Shown here: piece by piece, positions 50,555 to 60,059 of the stretch
How the letters are laid out: each line of letters begins with the position of its first letter
Numbering within the stretch: position 1 is the first letter of the stretch
Assembly (NCBI GenBank): GCA_040376995.1
Contig: JBEIPP010000002.1
Location: 1-61,166, forward strand
Source: UBA4416 sp040376995
GTDB lineage: Bacteria; Bacteroidota; Bacteroidia; B-17B0; Aurantibacillaceae
DNA length: 61,166 nucleotides
Direction of reading: 5' to 3'
The notes under the pieces: model-generated
Database searches by the model: none
What the model was told of the DNA's origin: nothing
What the model saw: only the letters and a program-made list of their open reading frames with translations
Program-made: the position numbers and the translations under genes

Positions 50555-51439
50555 ATGACAGTTAAATTATTAGGTATTCCTTTTTTTGTATTATTATTTG
50601 CATTGGTTTCTTGTGGTGAAAATTTCGAGAATCAAAAACTGCAAGAGTCTGTTGATGGACTAGATTCAATTTCTTCTCCTGACAAACTTATTGTTACAGA
50701 TGATAATGAAGTTATTTATAACTTACCATCTGCTTTACAAATTGCTTACGTTTTTAAAAAATCAGGGGCTGGTTTTATCTCAACGCTTTTAAATAATAAG
50801 AGTAATTCTTCAAAGTATAATACTAGTAATTATAAAAGAGCCATAAATTTTGGTGTATACAGTGCAGATTTAGCTTATTGTATATTTAATAAAAAATACC
50901 AAGAATCTAAAGAGTATTTAAAATCTTGTAAAGAAATGGGCTCATATTTAAGTTTAAATCAAGCTTTTGAAAGCGACAATATGGCTCAAAGATTTGATAA
51001 AAACATTGCTATTGAAGATTCTGTAGTAAAAATTGTATCAAATATTCAGCTAAAAACAGATGTGATGTTTGAGCAAAATAAACAAAAGCATATCACTGTT
51101 ATTGCCTTTGCAGGAGCTTGGACAGAAAGTATGTATATAGCAACTGAAGTTTATGCAAAAGACAAGAATAAAAAAGTATTGTCGAGTTTGATGGAGCAAT
51201 TACTTTTATCTGAAATAATTATCAAGGCATTGAAAGTACATAAAGCATCAGAACAAGAATTACCAGATTTGATTAATTCAATCGAAAAAATTAATGCTCA
51301 ATTCAATTCTATTGTCTCCGTAAAATCAGCTATGGAGAAAGATGAAGAAATGGACTTTAATTTAATGGCAGTTACAGATAATGAGTTAAAAAGTATCACA
51401 GAGTCAGTAAAAGCATTAAGAACAAGTATGGTAGACTAA
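50555..51439 (+). CDS. Hypothetical lipoprotein
   Basis: Lipoprotein of 294 residues: lipobox ALVSC gives acylated Cys20. The rest is mostly helical (NYKRAINFGVYSADLAYCIF; IIIKALKVHKASEQELPDLI) with no motif of a known enzyme. A repeating helical, Leu-rich character suggests a scaffold or binding role in the periplasm. It lies between the processing protease and leader element C. I do not recognise a family. Confidence 0.7.
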   Translation: MTVKLLGIPFFVLLFALVSCGENFENQKLQESVDGLDSISSPDKLIVTDDNEVIYNLPSALQIAYVFKKSGAGFISTLLNNKSNSSKYNTSNYKRAINFGVYSADLAYCIFNKKYQESKEYLKSCKEMGSYLSLNQAFESDNMAQRFDKNIAIEDSVVKIVSNIQLKTDVMFEQNKQKHITVIAFAGAWTESMYIATEVYAKDKNKKVLSSLMEQLLLSEIIIKALKVHKASEQELPDLINSIEKINAQFNSIVSVKSAMEKDEEMDFNLMAVTDNELKSITESVKALRTSMVD

Positions 51440-51449
51440 AACAAACAGT

Positions 51450-51575
51450 TATGAAATAGCCATGTTTACCGAAACACAAACACATCCAGTTAGCTATCGG
51501 GAGAAAATAAACTGGTTATACCACCTGCCTGTCGGCAGACATGTATGACAATTATAAAAACAATAATTTAGAAAT
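51450..51575 (+). repeat. Leader element, copy C (upstream of the hypothetical gene at 51576)
   Basis: Third copy, in the gap after the lipoprotein stop: ATGAAATAGCCATGTTTACC, ACACAAACACATCC, TTAGCTATCGGGAG, AACTGGTTATACCACC, hairpin CTGCCTGTCGGCAG, then an A-rich run to ATG. Of the three, B and C are closest. Confidence 0.85.
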
Positions 51576-52034
51576 ATGAAAAAAATTATAAAAACTTTAT
51601 TCAGCACTCTTCTCGTTTTTGTATTAATGGCATTTCAAGGTGGAGATATATTATGTAATGCTAAAGAATTAAAAGAAAAGGCTAAAAACTTATTAGAAAA
51701 TTATAAATATGATAGCTCCGAATTAACTCGCATCATTTATAAAAAGAAAGAATCTGTTAAAGAGGTAGAAGTTCCTTTGTTTATTGGTGAAAAATATCGC
51801 ATTTCATTTGAATTAGAAGCATTGCCAAAACAAGTTGAAGTTCATATTTACAATAAAGATAAGGATTCTAAAAAAAGAAAATTATTATTCACTTCGAAAG
51901 ATTTAGCATCAGATAAAAAAGAGTTTTACTTTGAAGTTTCAAAAGTACGCCACGTTTATATTGATTACATTATTCCTCCAACAGAAGAAGGCTCATATAG
52001 TGGTTGTGCTGTGTTTATGGTAGGTTATAAATAG
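51576..52034 (+). CDS. Hypothetical exported protein
   Basis: Protein of 152 residues with a signal peptide (about 1-20, TLLVFVLMAFQGG). The mature part starts with a charged helix (CNAKELKEKAKNLLENYKYD) and continues into alternating strands (VEVPLFIGEKYRISFELE, QVEVHIYNKDKD, VRHVYIDYIIPPTEEGSYSG), like a small beta-sandwich. No family recognised. The first codons MKKIIKT are the same as those of RidA because both lie at the end of the shared leader element. Confidence 0.7.
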   Translation: MKKIIKTLFSTLLVFVLMAFQGGDILCNAKELKEKAKNLLENYKYDSSELTRIIYKKKESVKEVEVPLFIGEKYRISFELEALPKQVEVHIYNKDKDSKKRKLLFTSKDLASDKKEFYFEVSKVRHVYIDYIIPPTEEGSYSGCAVFMVGYK

Positions 52035-52045
52035 AGGTAAATAAA

Positions 52046-52795
52046 TTACACTGCATTTAATCGCTCTAAAAATGCATCTTTTTTACGACGACTAATTTCT
52101 AATTGACAGTTATCACTCATGATAGCATAACCTCCGTCCACTTTCAAAAATCTAACAACATGATTCATGTTAATTAAATGATGATGATGAATCCGAATGA
52201 AATCATTGGTAGGTAATAAATCTTCGTAATGTTTTAAGCTAGCAGAAACCATTAGTTTTTTTCCTCCAACTAAGTGAAAATTAGTATAACTTCCATCTGC
52301 ATCACATCTGATAATATCTTTAATATTTACAATCTCATAAGCGTTGCCAGTTGGCAAAGTGATTTTATTATAATTATCATCAGCACGTTTTAAATTCTGA
52401 ATCAAGAATTGTAAATTATCCATACTTGGTAAATTAGACGCCCTTTTTTCGATTAATCGATGAATAGCCGATTTCAATTCATCAATATCAATTGGTTTCA
52501 ATAAATAATCGCAAGCACTATATTTAATAGCCTTTAAAGCGTGTTTATCAGTTGCTGTTGTGAAAATGATATCAAATTTTGCTCCTTGAACTTTTTCTAG
52601 TACATCAAAGCCAGTTCCATCAGGCATACTAATATCCAGAAATAATAAATTTGGTTTTAAAGTTTGAATCAATTCCACTGCTTCTGCTACATTTTTTCCT
52701 AAACCCAAAATAGTAATTTGAGGAAAATTACTTTTCAATAAGTCGGCCAACATTTCTCGGCTCTTTTTTTCGTCTTCAATGATAACAGCTTTCAT
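52046..52795 (-). CDS. LytTR-family response regulator
   Basis: Two-domain regulator of 249 residues. The receiver domain (about 1-120) has the acidic pair Glu7-Asp8, phosphoacceptor Asp54 in LFLDISMPDG, a Thr in FTTATD and the Lys in YLLKPIDI. The LytTR DNA-binding domain (about 145-245) has IIRCDADGSYTNFHL and FIRIHHHHLINMNHVVRF. It is encoded 21 bp after its partner kinase on the same strand and is presumably phosphorylated by it. Target genes are unknown; LytTR proteins bind short direct repeats. Confidence 0.93.
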   Translation of the reverse strand: MKAVIIEDEKKSREMLADLLKSNFPQITILGLGKNVAEAVELIQTLKPNLLFLDISMPDGTGFDVLEKVQGAKFDIIFTTATDKHALKAIKYSACDYLLKPIDIDELKSAIHRLIEKRASNLPSMDNLQFLIQNLKRADDNYNKITLPTGNAYEIVNIKDIIRCDADGSYTNFHLVGGKKLMVSASLKHYEDLLPTNDFIRIHHHHLINMNHVVRFLKVDGGYAIMSDNCQLEISRRKKDAFLERLNAV

Positions 52796-52816
52796 GATTT
52801 TAGTTTTTTGTAGTTA

Positions 52817-55801
52817 TTATTTTACATAGGGGATAAACAAATCTACCTGTGTTCCTATTGCTTCTTTTTTATCGTTATACAAATCTATAATATTTACATT
52901 TAAATTAGATTGATGTAATCTATTTAAAATACTAACCCTATCCTTAGTAATTTTCATCCCTAATGATTTATGACGAAACGCGGGTTGTAAACTTTGTATT
53001 GTATTTGATTTTACTCTACCAATGCCATCATCCGCTATAGATATTTTAATAAACTGATTTACCAATTTAATTTTAATATTAATTTGCCCATTACCTTCTT
53101 TTGGATTAATCCCATGAAGAATTGCATTTTCTAAATAAGGTTGAATCACCATTGGAGGAATTTCATCATAATCTCCATCGATTGATTCATCAATTTGAAT
53201 AGCGTAATCAAACTTATTTTCAAATCGCATTCGTTCCAATTCTAAGTATAACTTAAGGGCCTCGATATCTTCGTTAATAGTTACTGTTGGCTTTTCGGAA
53301 TTATTTAAAATAATGCGAATTAATTTCGCAAATTTGTTTAAATACTTAACAGCTTCATCTCCCTTACTATTTAATATATAGTGTTGAATTGAATTTAAAG
53401 AATTGAATACAAAATGCGGATTCATTTGAGCGCGTAATGCCTTTAATTCTGCTTTAGAAATTTCAACCTGTTGTTCAAATTCTGCCTGTTGTTTATTTCT
53501 AATTTGTCGAACTCTAACTCTAAATATTGTAATAACTATTGCTGATAAAAAAAGGATACAAATAACTATAAACCACCATGTTTTATAAAATGGCGATTTT
53601 ATTGTAAAAGAAAAAGTTACAGGTTCTATATTCCAAATACCTTCATTATTGCAACTCTTAACTTTAAAAATATATTTTCCTGGAGGCAAATTATCATACT
53701 TTGTATTATTAATCTCTGAGTTCGGGCTCCAATCTTTATCATAATTTTCGAGCTTATAAGAATACAAAACTTTTTCGGGTGCCGTTAAACAAATGCCATC
53801 AAAATAAAAACTAATATTGTTTAAAGAATAAGGTAATGTAGAACCATCTTTTAACAGCGTATCGGCGTAAGCTAATTTTATATTAGTTATGGTTGTTTTA
53901 GATAAGTTATCATTTTCAATAAATTCTTTGGGCGAATATTTAATTAATCCATTTACAGTACCAAACCAAATACAACTATCTACATCTTCAAATATTCCAT
54001 GAGAGTTAGATTCTACTCCAGAGAAACCATCATTTTTTCCGTATTTCAAAATATCAATAAAATCATACTGCAATTTTTTTATATCAATCCTATTTATACC
54101 TTGATTTGTTCCTACCCATAAATATTTATTATCTTTAGTAATGCCAATAGCATAAACTAATTCCGAGTTTAAGCCTTCTTTTTCTGAAATTAATTTATAC
54201 GTATGTTTATTAGGATTAAACATCATAACTCCATTCATCGTAGCTGCATATAAATTGCCATATTTATCCTTACATAAATCTAAAGCAGTAGCTACTGGCT
54301 CTGGCGACGAAATGGCTTGTTGTATAAATTGATTATTATCTAATTTGAATAACCCTTCTAAATAAGTGCCTGTCCATATACCTCCTTTATTATCTTCAAT
54401 AAAACTCCAAACGGCATAACCTTCTTTTTCAGTTGATTTTATTGGTAATTTATAATAGGTAATTGTATTATAATTTCCGTTTTTTTTAATGGAACATAAT
54501 CCATTTTGACCTCCAACCCAAATAAGTCCTTTACTATCTTTAAAAAAACAATTAATTGGTGCTTGTTGCCTAAATAATGATCCATAAGAAAGGTTATCAA
54601 ATTTCTCGTTTTTCAGTATAGATATTCCTTTATCTGTTCCAAACCAAACTGAACCATCATCTAATGGCAGAACTGCCGTTACTTTATTATCCAACAAGCC
54701 TTGTTTTACAGAGTAATTTTTAAAGAATCCATTTGAAAATTTAAAGGCTCCATTTCCTTCGGTTCCAAACCATAAATTACCATTGATATCTCTTGTTATT
54801 TGATAGATAAATGCACTACCTAATCCATTTTGTCTATCATATAATGTAAATCCTTTTCCTCTGTATTTGTATAAACCACTATGGGTTCCTATCCATAAAT
54901 TATCTTCGTAATCAATTAATAAAGATCTTATATGATTTGAATTATTATCAAACCCAATATTATAATAAGTAGGCTCATTGCCTGAAATGCTAATCAATCC
55001 AGATTTTGAACCAATCCAAAGAGTTCCATTTTTTTGATACAATACACAAGTTATATTTTCATCAATTAAACCATTATTTACGTGCAAAACAGTAGTAGTG
55101 TTTTTTTCGAAATCTAAAATGTGTAAGCCGTAATTTGTTCCCACAAATATTTTTGTATTACTTGAGTTTTGGGCAATGCTTGTTGTATTAATATTATCAA
55201 TAATTCTATTAAAATCTTTTGAGTTTTTTTTCTGAACAAACAACCCTTTATTTGTCCCAACAATAACTCCATACTTTTCTGAATACAGTAAACAAGTAAT
55301 ATTAAACTCTTTAAAAAAAGGCACCTGTACTATTTTATTTCCGTCCCAAATACAAAGCCCATTTATTGTTCCGGTCCATAATCCAATTCGAGGATCTAAA
55401 CAAAAACTAGTAACATGATTAGAGGGCAAGCCATCTTTTACATTGTAGTTGCTTATTTTGCCTTTTACCTTATCAATAACGCTAATTCCATCAATAGTAC
55501 CAATTGTAACTAAATGAAACTGATCTTCGATAATGGCATTTACATAATGATTAGCTAAACCGTTTTTTGGAGAAAAATTTTGAAACGTTTTTCCATTAAA
55601 CTTACTCGCACCTCCATATCCTCCACTCCATAAATAGCCTTTACTATCCTGAAACATGGCAAATATTTGAACGTACGGCAAACCACTTTCAACTGAATAA
55701 TTTTTAAAATTATATTGTTGCGCATTTTGTTTAAATGATAATAAAATCAAGCCTCCAAAAAAGAAGAAACGAAAAATAAATATCGCAAATGAGATTTTCA
55801 T
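52817..55801 (-). CDS. Two-component sensor kinase with Reg_prop beta-propeller and Y_Y_Y domain (LytS/HisKA_7TM-like kinase core)
   Basis: Membrane sensor of 994 residues. In order: signal peptide, two seven-bladed propellers of Reg_prop repeats (about 30-640, with repeated WxGxxxGL units such as LWIGTHSGLYKY and VWFGTDKGI) and a Y_Y_Y domain (about 645-730, LPPGKYIFKVKSCNNEG). Next come a membrane helix (about 735-757), a coiled coil, and a His_kinase domain with phosphoacceptor His in QMNPHFVFNSLNSIQHYI. Last is a HATPase domain (IQPYLENAILHGI; IADDGIGR). This is the layout of periplasmic ligand sensors in Bacteroidota, often for polysaccharides, but no degradation genes adjoin it. Confidence 0.92.
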   Translation of the reverse strand: MKISFAIFIFRFFFFGGLILLSFKQNAQQYNFKNYSVESGLPYVQIFAMFQDSKGYLWSGGYGGASKFNGKTFQNFSPKNGLANHYVNAIIEDQFHLVTIGTIDGISVIDKVKGKISNYNVKDGLPSNHVTSFCLDPRIGLWTGTINGLCIWDGNKIVQVPFFKEFNITCLLYSEKYGVIVGTNKGLFVQKKNSKDFNRIIDNINTTSIAQNSSNTKIFVGTNYGLHILDFEKNTTTVLHVNNGLIDENITCVLYQKNGTLWIGSKSGLISISGNEPTYYNIGFDNNSNHIRSLLIDYEDNLWIGTHSGLYKYRGKGFTLYDRQNGLGSAFIYQITRDINGNLWFGTEGNGAFKFSNGFFKNYSVKQGLLDNKVTAVLPLDDGSVWFGTDKGISILKNEKFDNLSYGSLFRQQAPINCFFKDSKGLIWVGGQNGLCSIKKNGNYNTITYYKLPIKSTEKEGYAVWSFIEDNKGGIWTGTYLEGLFKLDNNQFIQQAISSPEPVATALDLCKDKYGNLYAATMNGVMMFNPNKHTYKLISEKEGLNSELVYAIGITKDNKYLWVGTNQGINRIDIKKLQYDFIDILKYGKNDGFSGVESNSHGIFEDVDSCIWFGTVNGLIKYSPKEFIENDNLSKTTITNIKLAYADTLLKDGSTLPYSLNNISFYFDGICLTAPEKVLYSYKLENYDKDWSPNSEINNTKYDNLPPGKYIFKVKSCNNEGIWNIEPVTFSFTIKSPFYKTWWFIVICILFLSAIVITIFRVRVRQIRNKQQAEFEQQVEISKAELKALRAQMNPHFVFNSLNSIQHYILNSKGDEAVKYLNKFAKLIRIILNNSEKPTVTINEDIEALKLYLELERMRFENKFDYAIQIDESIDGDYDEIPPMVIQPYLENAILHGINPKEGNGQINIKIKLVNQFIKISIADDGIGRVKSNTIQSLQPAFRHKSLGMKITKDRVSILNRLHQSNLNVNIIDLYNDKKEAIGTQVDLFIPYVK

Positions 55802-55817
55802 AGTGGTATCACTAAAT

Positions 55818-55913
55818 TAATGATTAATCATTAGTTTGCCTATATCTTTTTATAAGTGGTTGGTTTTTGACAATAACTGGGGTTTCATTTTAAAGCATTA
55901 TATGCTTTAAAAT
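55818..55913. promoter_or_regulatory. Two palindromes in the divergent sensor-kinase/secA control region
   Basis: TAATGATTAATCATTA (55818-55833) is a perfect 16-bp palindrome 17 bp upstream of the kinase ATG. ATTTTAAAGCAT (55887-55898) and ATGCTTTAAAAT (55902-55913) form a perfect 12-bp inverted repeat with a 3-nt centre. Because the flanking genes diverge, the second cannot be a normal terminator and is more likely a binding site. Confidence 0.55.
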
Positions 55914-56065
55914 CCAAGTATAATTTCATGTCAGGCTTATCGATTCATCTTCTGTCAGTAAAATTTAGTTAAAACATATTGATTATCAATAAATTATTTA
56001 GTAAAAATTATCATTAGCGAACGTGTATTTTTTGTACTTTCGTTAGCCTAAATTCAAAATACACT

Positions 56066-59000
56066 ATGTTAACGTTCCTAAAGAAATTTTTTGGTACTAA
56101 ATCAGAAAAAGATATTAAATCCATTCAACCATTAGTTGATCAAGCATTAGAAATTTATCCTTCATTGGCAAAATTATCTCATGATGAAATTCGCGCAAGA
56201 GTTTCTGTGTTAAAACAAAAGATTCAAGATGCTATAAAAACTGAGCAAACAGAAATCAATGACATTAAAGCTCGAATTGAAAAAGAGTTTGATATGGATA
56301 TTGATACTAAAGAATCACTTTATAAAGAAATTGATGAACTTGAAAAAGAAATCACAAAAAAAATTGAAGAAGTTTTAAATGAGATTTTACCTGAGGCATA
56401 CGCCATATTAAAAGACACATCACGTCGTTTTTCTGAAAACGATGAATTATTAGTTACAGCAAACGACTTTGACTCGAAAATAGCTAAAACTCATAAAAAC
56501 GTTGAAATACGTGGTAATCAGGTTGCTTGGAAAAATAAATGGATTGCAGCTGGAACGGAAGTTCTTTGGAACATGGTTCATTACGATGTGCAATTAATTG
56601 GTGGTACTGTTTTACATCAAGGAAAAATTTCTGAGATGGCTACTGGTGAAGGTAAAACCTTAGTTTCTACATTACCTGTTTTCTTAAATGCATTATCTGG
56701 AAGAGGTGTGCACGTTGTAACGGTAAATAATTACTTAGCAAAACGTGATAGCGAATGGAATGCACCTTTATTTCAATTTCATGGACTAAGTGTTGATTGC
56801 ATTGATAAACATGAGCCTAATACAGAGGAACGCCGTCAAGCTTATTTAGCCGATATTACTTACGGAACAAACAACGAATTTGGCTTTGATTATTTACGTG
56901 ACAACATGGCTCGTGAATTATCAGACTTAGTGCAGCGCAAACATAACTTTGCGATTGTGGATGAGGTAGATTCAGTTTTAATTGATGATGCTAGAACACC
57001 ATTAATTATTTCTGGTCCAACTCCAACTGGCGATAAACATGAGTTTATGGAATTTAAACCTCGTGTAGAAAAATTATTAGCAGCACAAAAAGCAGCAGTT
57101 CAAATTTTCTTAACTGATGCTAAACGATTAATTGCCGAAGGGAACGAAAAAGAAGCTGGTATTCCTTTATTACGCGCTTACAGAGGTTTACCAAAAAATG
57201 GCGCCTTAATTAAATTTTTAAGTGAGCCAGGAGTAAAAGCATTATTACAAAAAACAGAAAATTACTACATGCAAGACCAACAAAAGGAAATGCATAAAAT
57301 AGATGTTGAGTTATTTTTTGTAATTGATGAAAAACATAATTCAGTTGATATGACTGAGAAAGGAATTGATTTAATTACAGGAACAACTGATGATCCTCAT
57401 TTCTTTGTGATTCCAAATGTTGGTGGTGAAATTGCCGACTTAGAAAAGAAAACGTTTACAGACCCTAAAGAAAAAATATTATTAAAAGAGTCTTTAATGC
57501 GTGATTTTAGTGTAAAAAGCGAACGTATACACACTGTAAATCAATTATTAAAAGCATATTCTTTATTTGAAATTGATCAAGAATACGTTATTGCTGATGG
57601 ACAAATTAAAATTGTTGATGAGCAAACTGGTCGTATTATGGAAGGTCGCCGTTATAGCGATGGCTTACACCAAGCCTTGGAAGCAAAAGAAAATGTAAAA
57701 ATTGAAGCGGCTACTCAAACTTATGCTACTATTACCTTACAGAATTATTTCCGTATGTATAATAAGTTAGCAGGTATGACTGGTACTGCCGAAACAGAAG
57801 CAAACGAGTTTTGGGATATTTATAAATTAGATGTAGTGGTTATTCCTACTAATCGCCCAATTTCTCGTAAAGATGAACAAGATTTAGTTTATAAAACAAA
57901 ACGCGAAAAATATAATGCAGTTATTGATGCTACAGCAAAATTAGTAGCTGAAGGGCGTCCTGTATTAATTGGTACAACTACAGTTGATATTTCTGAATTA
58001 CTAAGTCGTATGCTTAAATTAAGAGGCATTAAACACAATGTGTTAAATGCTAAATTACATCAAAAAGAAGCTGATATTGTTGCAGAAGCAGGTCAAGCCG
58101 GAACCGTTACCATCGCAACCAATATGGCTGGTCGTGGTACCGATATTAAATTAGGCGCTGGCGTTAAAGATGCTGGAGGTTTAGCAATTATTGGTACAGA
58201 GCGTCATGAGTCTCGTCGTGTGGACAGACAATTACGTGGTCGTGCAGGACGTCAAGGAGATCCTGGTAGTTCACAATTTTTTGTATCTCTTGAAGATAAC
58301 TTAATGCGTTTATTTGGCAGCGAACGTATTGCAAGTTTAATGGATAGAATGGGATTACAAGAAGGCGAAGTGATTCAACACTCTATGATATCAAAATCTA
58401 TTGAGCGTGCTCAAAAGAAAGTAGAAGAAAATCATTTTGGCACCCGTAAGCGTTTAATTGAATATGATGACGTGATGAATGCGCAACGTGATGTTGTGTA
58501 TAAGCGTCGTAAAAATGCATTAAACGGAGATAGAATTAGTATTGATATCGCCAACATGATTTATGAAGTAGCAGAAAGTATTGTTGCTGAATTCCATGTA
58601 TTAAAAGATTTCGAAGGATTTACGTTTGAATGTATTAAAAACTTCGGAATCGAATCTCCATTTACAGAACAAAATTTTAAATCAGGAAAAGAAGATGATT
58701 TAATTCAAAAATTATTTGAAGCTGCTGAACATCATTACCGAGTTAAATCTGTTGAAATTGCAGAAATGGCTTTTCCTGTTGTAAGAGATGTGTATACTAA
58801 TCCAAACAATAACTTCGAGAACATTGTCACTCCATTTACTGATGGTGTAAGAGGAATTCAAGTAATGGCTAACTTAAAAAAATCATTTGAAACAAATGGC
58901 AGAGAGTTAGTAGCTGTATTTGAAAAAACAGTTATTTTAGCAATGATTGATGATTCTTGGAAAGAACATTTACGTGAAATGGATGATTTAAAACAATCTG

Positions 59001-59368
59001 TTCAAAATGCTTCTTTAGAACAAAAAGATCCTTTAGTAGTTTACAAATTAGAATCATTTAATTTATTTAGAGAAATGATTGCTAAAACAAGTAAAGACAT
59101 TATTTCTTTTTTAATGAAAGGCGGTTTACCTATTGAAGAAAATAATAATAGCAAACCAAAACTTCAAAAAGCTCAATTTACTCAGGAATCTATTCAACAA
59201 AAACCAAAAGAAAAACTAGTAGAAAGTAGAAGTGAAGAAGAAGCTCAAGAACAACAAAAACCTAAACAACAGCCAATACGTGTAGAACAAAAAATAGGAC
59301 GCAATGATCCTTGCCCTTGCGGAAGCGGCAAAAAATACAAAAGTTGCCACGGAGTTGGTGTATCGTAA
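56066..59368 (+). CDS. secA: Preprotein translocase ATPase SecA
   Basis: Motor of the Sec export system, 1100 residues, the long form usual for Bacteroidota. It has the nucleotide-binding motif EMATGEGKTLV (Walker A near 193-197), the DEVDSVLIDDARTPLIISG Walker B region, PTNRP, NMAGRGTDIKLG, and RQLRGRAGRQGDPGSSQFF. A long insertion around residues 320-420 enlarges the first motor domain. The C-terminus has the zinc-binding tail RNDPCPCGSGKKYKSCHG preceded by a Gln/Lys/Glu-rich linker. A -7-like TACTTTCG lies at 56035-56042. A terminator follows. Confidence 0.97.
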   Translation: MLTFLKKFFGTKSEKDIKSIQPLVDQALEIYPSLAKLSHDEIRARVSVLKQKIQDAIKTEQTEINDIKARIEKEFDMDIDTKESLYKEIDELEKEITKKIEEVLNEILPEAYAILKDTSRRFSENDELLVTANDFDSKIAKTHKNVEIRGNQVAWKNKWIAAGTEVLWNMVHYDVQLIGGTVLHQGKISEMATGEGKTLVSTLPVFLNALSGRGVHVVTVNNYLAKRDSEWNAPLFQFHGLSVDCIDKHEPNTEERRQAYLADITYGTNNEFGFDYLRDNMARELSDLVQRKHNFAIVDEVDSVLIDDARTPLIISGPTPTGDKHEFMEFKPRVEKLLAAQKAAVQIFLTDAKRLIAEGNEKEAGIPLLRAYRGLPKNGALIKFLSEPGVKALLQKTENYYMQDQQKEMHKIDVELFFVIDEKHNSVDMTEKGIDLITGTTDDPHFFVIPNVGGEIADLEKKTFTDPKEKILLKESLMRDFSVKSERIHTVNQLLKAYSLFEIDQEYVIADGQIKIVDEQTGRIMEGRRYSDGLHQALEAKENVKIEAATQTYATITLQNYFRMYNKLAGMTGTAETEANEFWDIYKLDVVVIPTNRPISRKDEQDLVYKTKREKYNAVIDATAKLVAEGRPVLIGTTTVDISELLSRMLKLRGIKHNVLNAKLHQKEADIVAEAGQAGTVTIATNMAGRGTDIKLGAGVKDAGGLAIIGTERHESRRVDRQLRGRAGRQGDPGSSQFFVSLEDNLMRLFGSERIASLMDRMGLQEGEVIQHSMISKSIERAQKKVEENHFGTRKRLIEYDDVMNAQRDVVYKRRKNALNGDRISIDIANMIYEVAESIVAEFHVLKDFEGFTFECIKNFGIESPFTEQNFKSGKEDDLIQKLFEAAEHHYRVKSVEIAEMAFPVVRDVYTNPNNNFENIVTPFTDGVRGIQVMANLKKSFETNGRELVAVFEKTVILAMIDDSWKEHLREMDDLKQSVQNASLEQKDPLVVYKLESFNLFREMIAKTSKDIISFLMKGGLPIEENNNSKPKLQKAQFTQESIQQKPKEKLVESRSEEEAQEQQKPKQQPIRVEQKIGRNDPCPCGSGKKYKSCHGVGVS

Positions 59369-59372
59369 ATTT

Positions 59373-59406
59373 AAAACCGTACCTTTAACAAGTGGTCGGT
59401 TTTTTT
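59373..59406 (+). terminator. Terminator of secA
   Basis: AAAACCG (from 59373) and ACC pair with GGT and CGGTTTT (to about 59404) with a small bulge, followed by T residues. Confidence 0.7.
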
Positions 59407-59605
59407 ATATATTCTCAAATAGTTTACTTGGTAAGTTAAAATAGCCTGTGCAATAGAAGAAGCTAACTTTTACATAATTTCCACATACTAATTTATTGTT
59501 TATCAGTAGTATACATAAATACACTATTCGATTTACATTTAAATGTTTAAAACATTTTAATAATTTTCGTATTTTTATGATTTAATAACAATTTTATAAT
59601 TCTAT

Positions 59606-60055
59606 ATGAAACTGAAATTATTTTTAAGTGTTTTGTTTTTTTCGTTTATTACAAAAGCCCAAACTAATACCGAGTTAAAAGATTTTATTAATAAAAATCG
59701 TGCGGCTATTGTTTACATTCATAAAACCATTGTTTCTAATCATTTACAACAGCATTCAGATGTAGTAAAATATCTTTTAAAAAAACAATTAACAAACGTT
59801 TTAATCTATTCAAAAGATAAAGAATTAGCACTAAGTATTGCTCTTGATATTAGAAACAACTGCTTGAATGTGATAAAAAATTACATTAAACAACCTGTGG
59901 GGCAATTTGAACTAACTTCAATTGAAAATAATTATAAAATTTCTCCATCGAAAAATAATCAGGAATTATTATCAGAAGTAGTGCTTAATTCAATCCAAAA
60001 CCTTAATGTTTTAGATGAAAATGCTCTAACCAAATTTACCACCAGTATCCAATAA
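59606..60055 (+). CDS. Hypothetical small exported protein
   Basis: Protein of 149 residues with a signal peptide (about 1-18, VLFFSFITKAQ). The mature part is helical (FINKNRAAIVYIHKTIVSNH; LSIALDIRNNCLNVIKNYIK) with no recognised motif. It is separated by only 4 bp from the large secreted protein gene that follows and is likely co-transcribed with it, so it may assist or accompany it. The 200-bp upstream region is AT-rich and holds no other visible feature. Confidence 0.65.
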   Translation: MKLKLFLSVLFFSFITKAQTNTELKDFINKNRAAIVYIHKTIVSNHLQQHSDVVKYLLKKQLTNVLIYSKDKELALSIALDIRNNCLNVIKNYIKQPVGQFELTSIENNYKISPSKNNQELLSEVVLNSIQNLNVLDENALTKFTTSIQ

Positions 60056-60059
60056 TATT

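Noticed and set aside
41391..51568. Small upstream peptide in the leader elements (QTHP..YREKIN in copies A and C)
   Set aside because: Copy B has a one-base length difference that breaks the frame after about ten codons, so the peptide is not conserved. The DNA or RNA element is the likelier unit.
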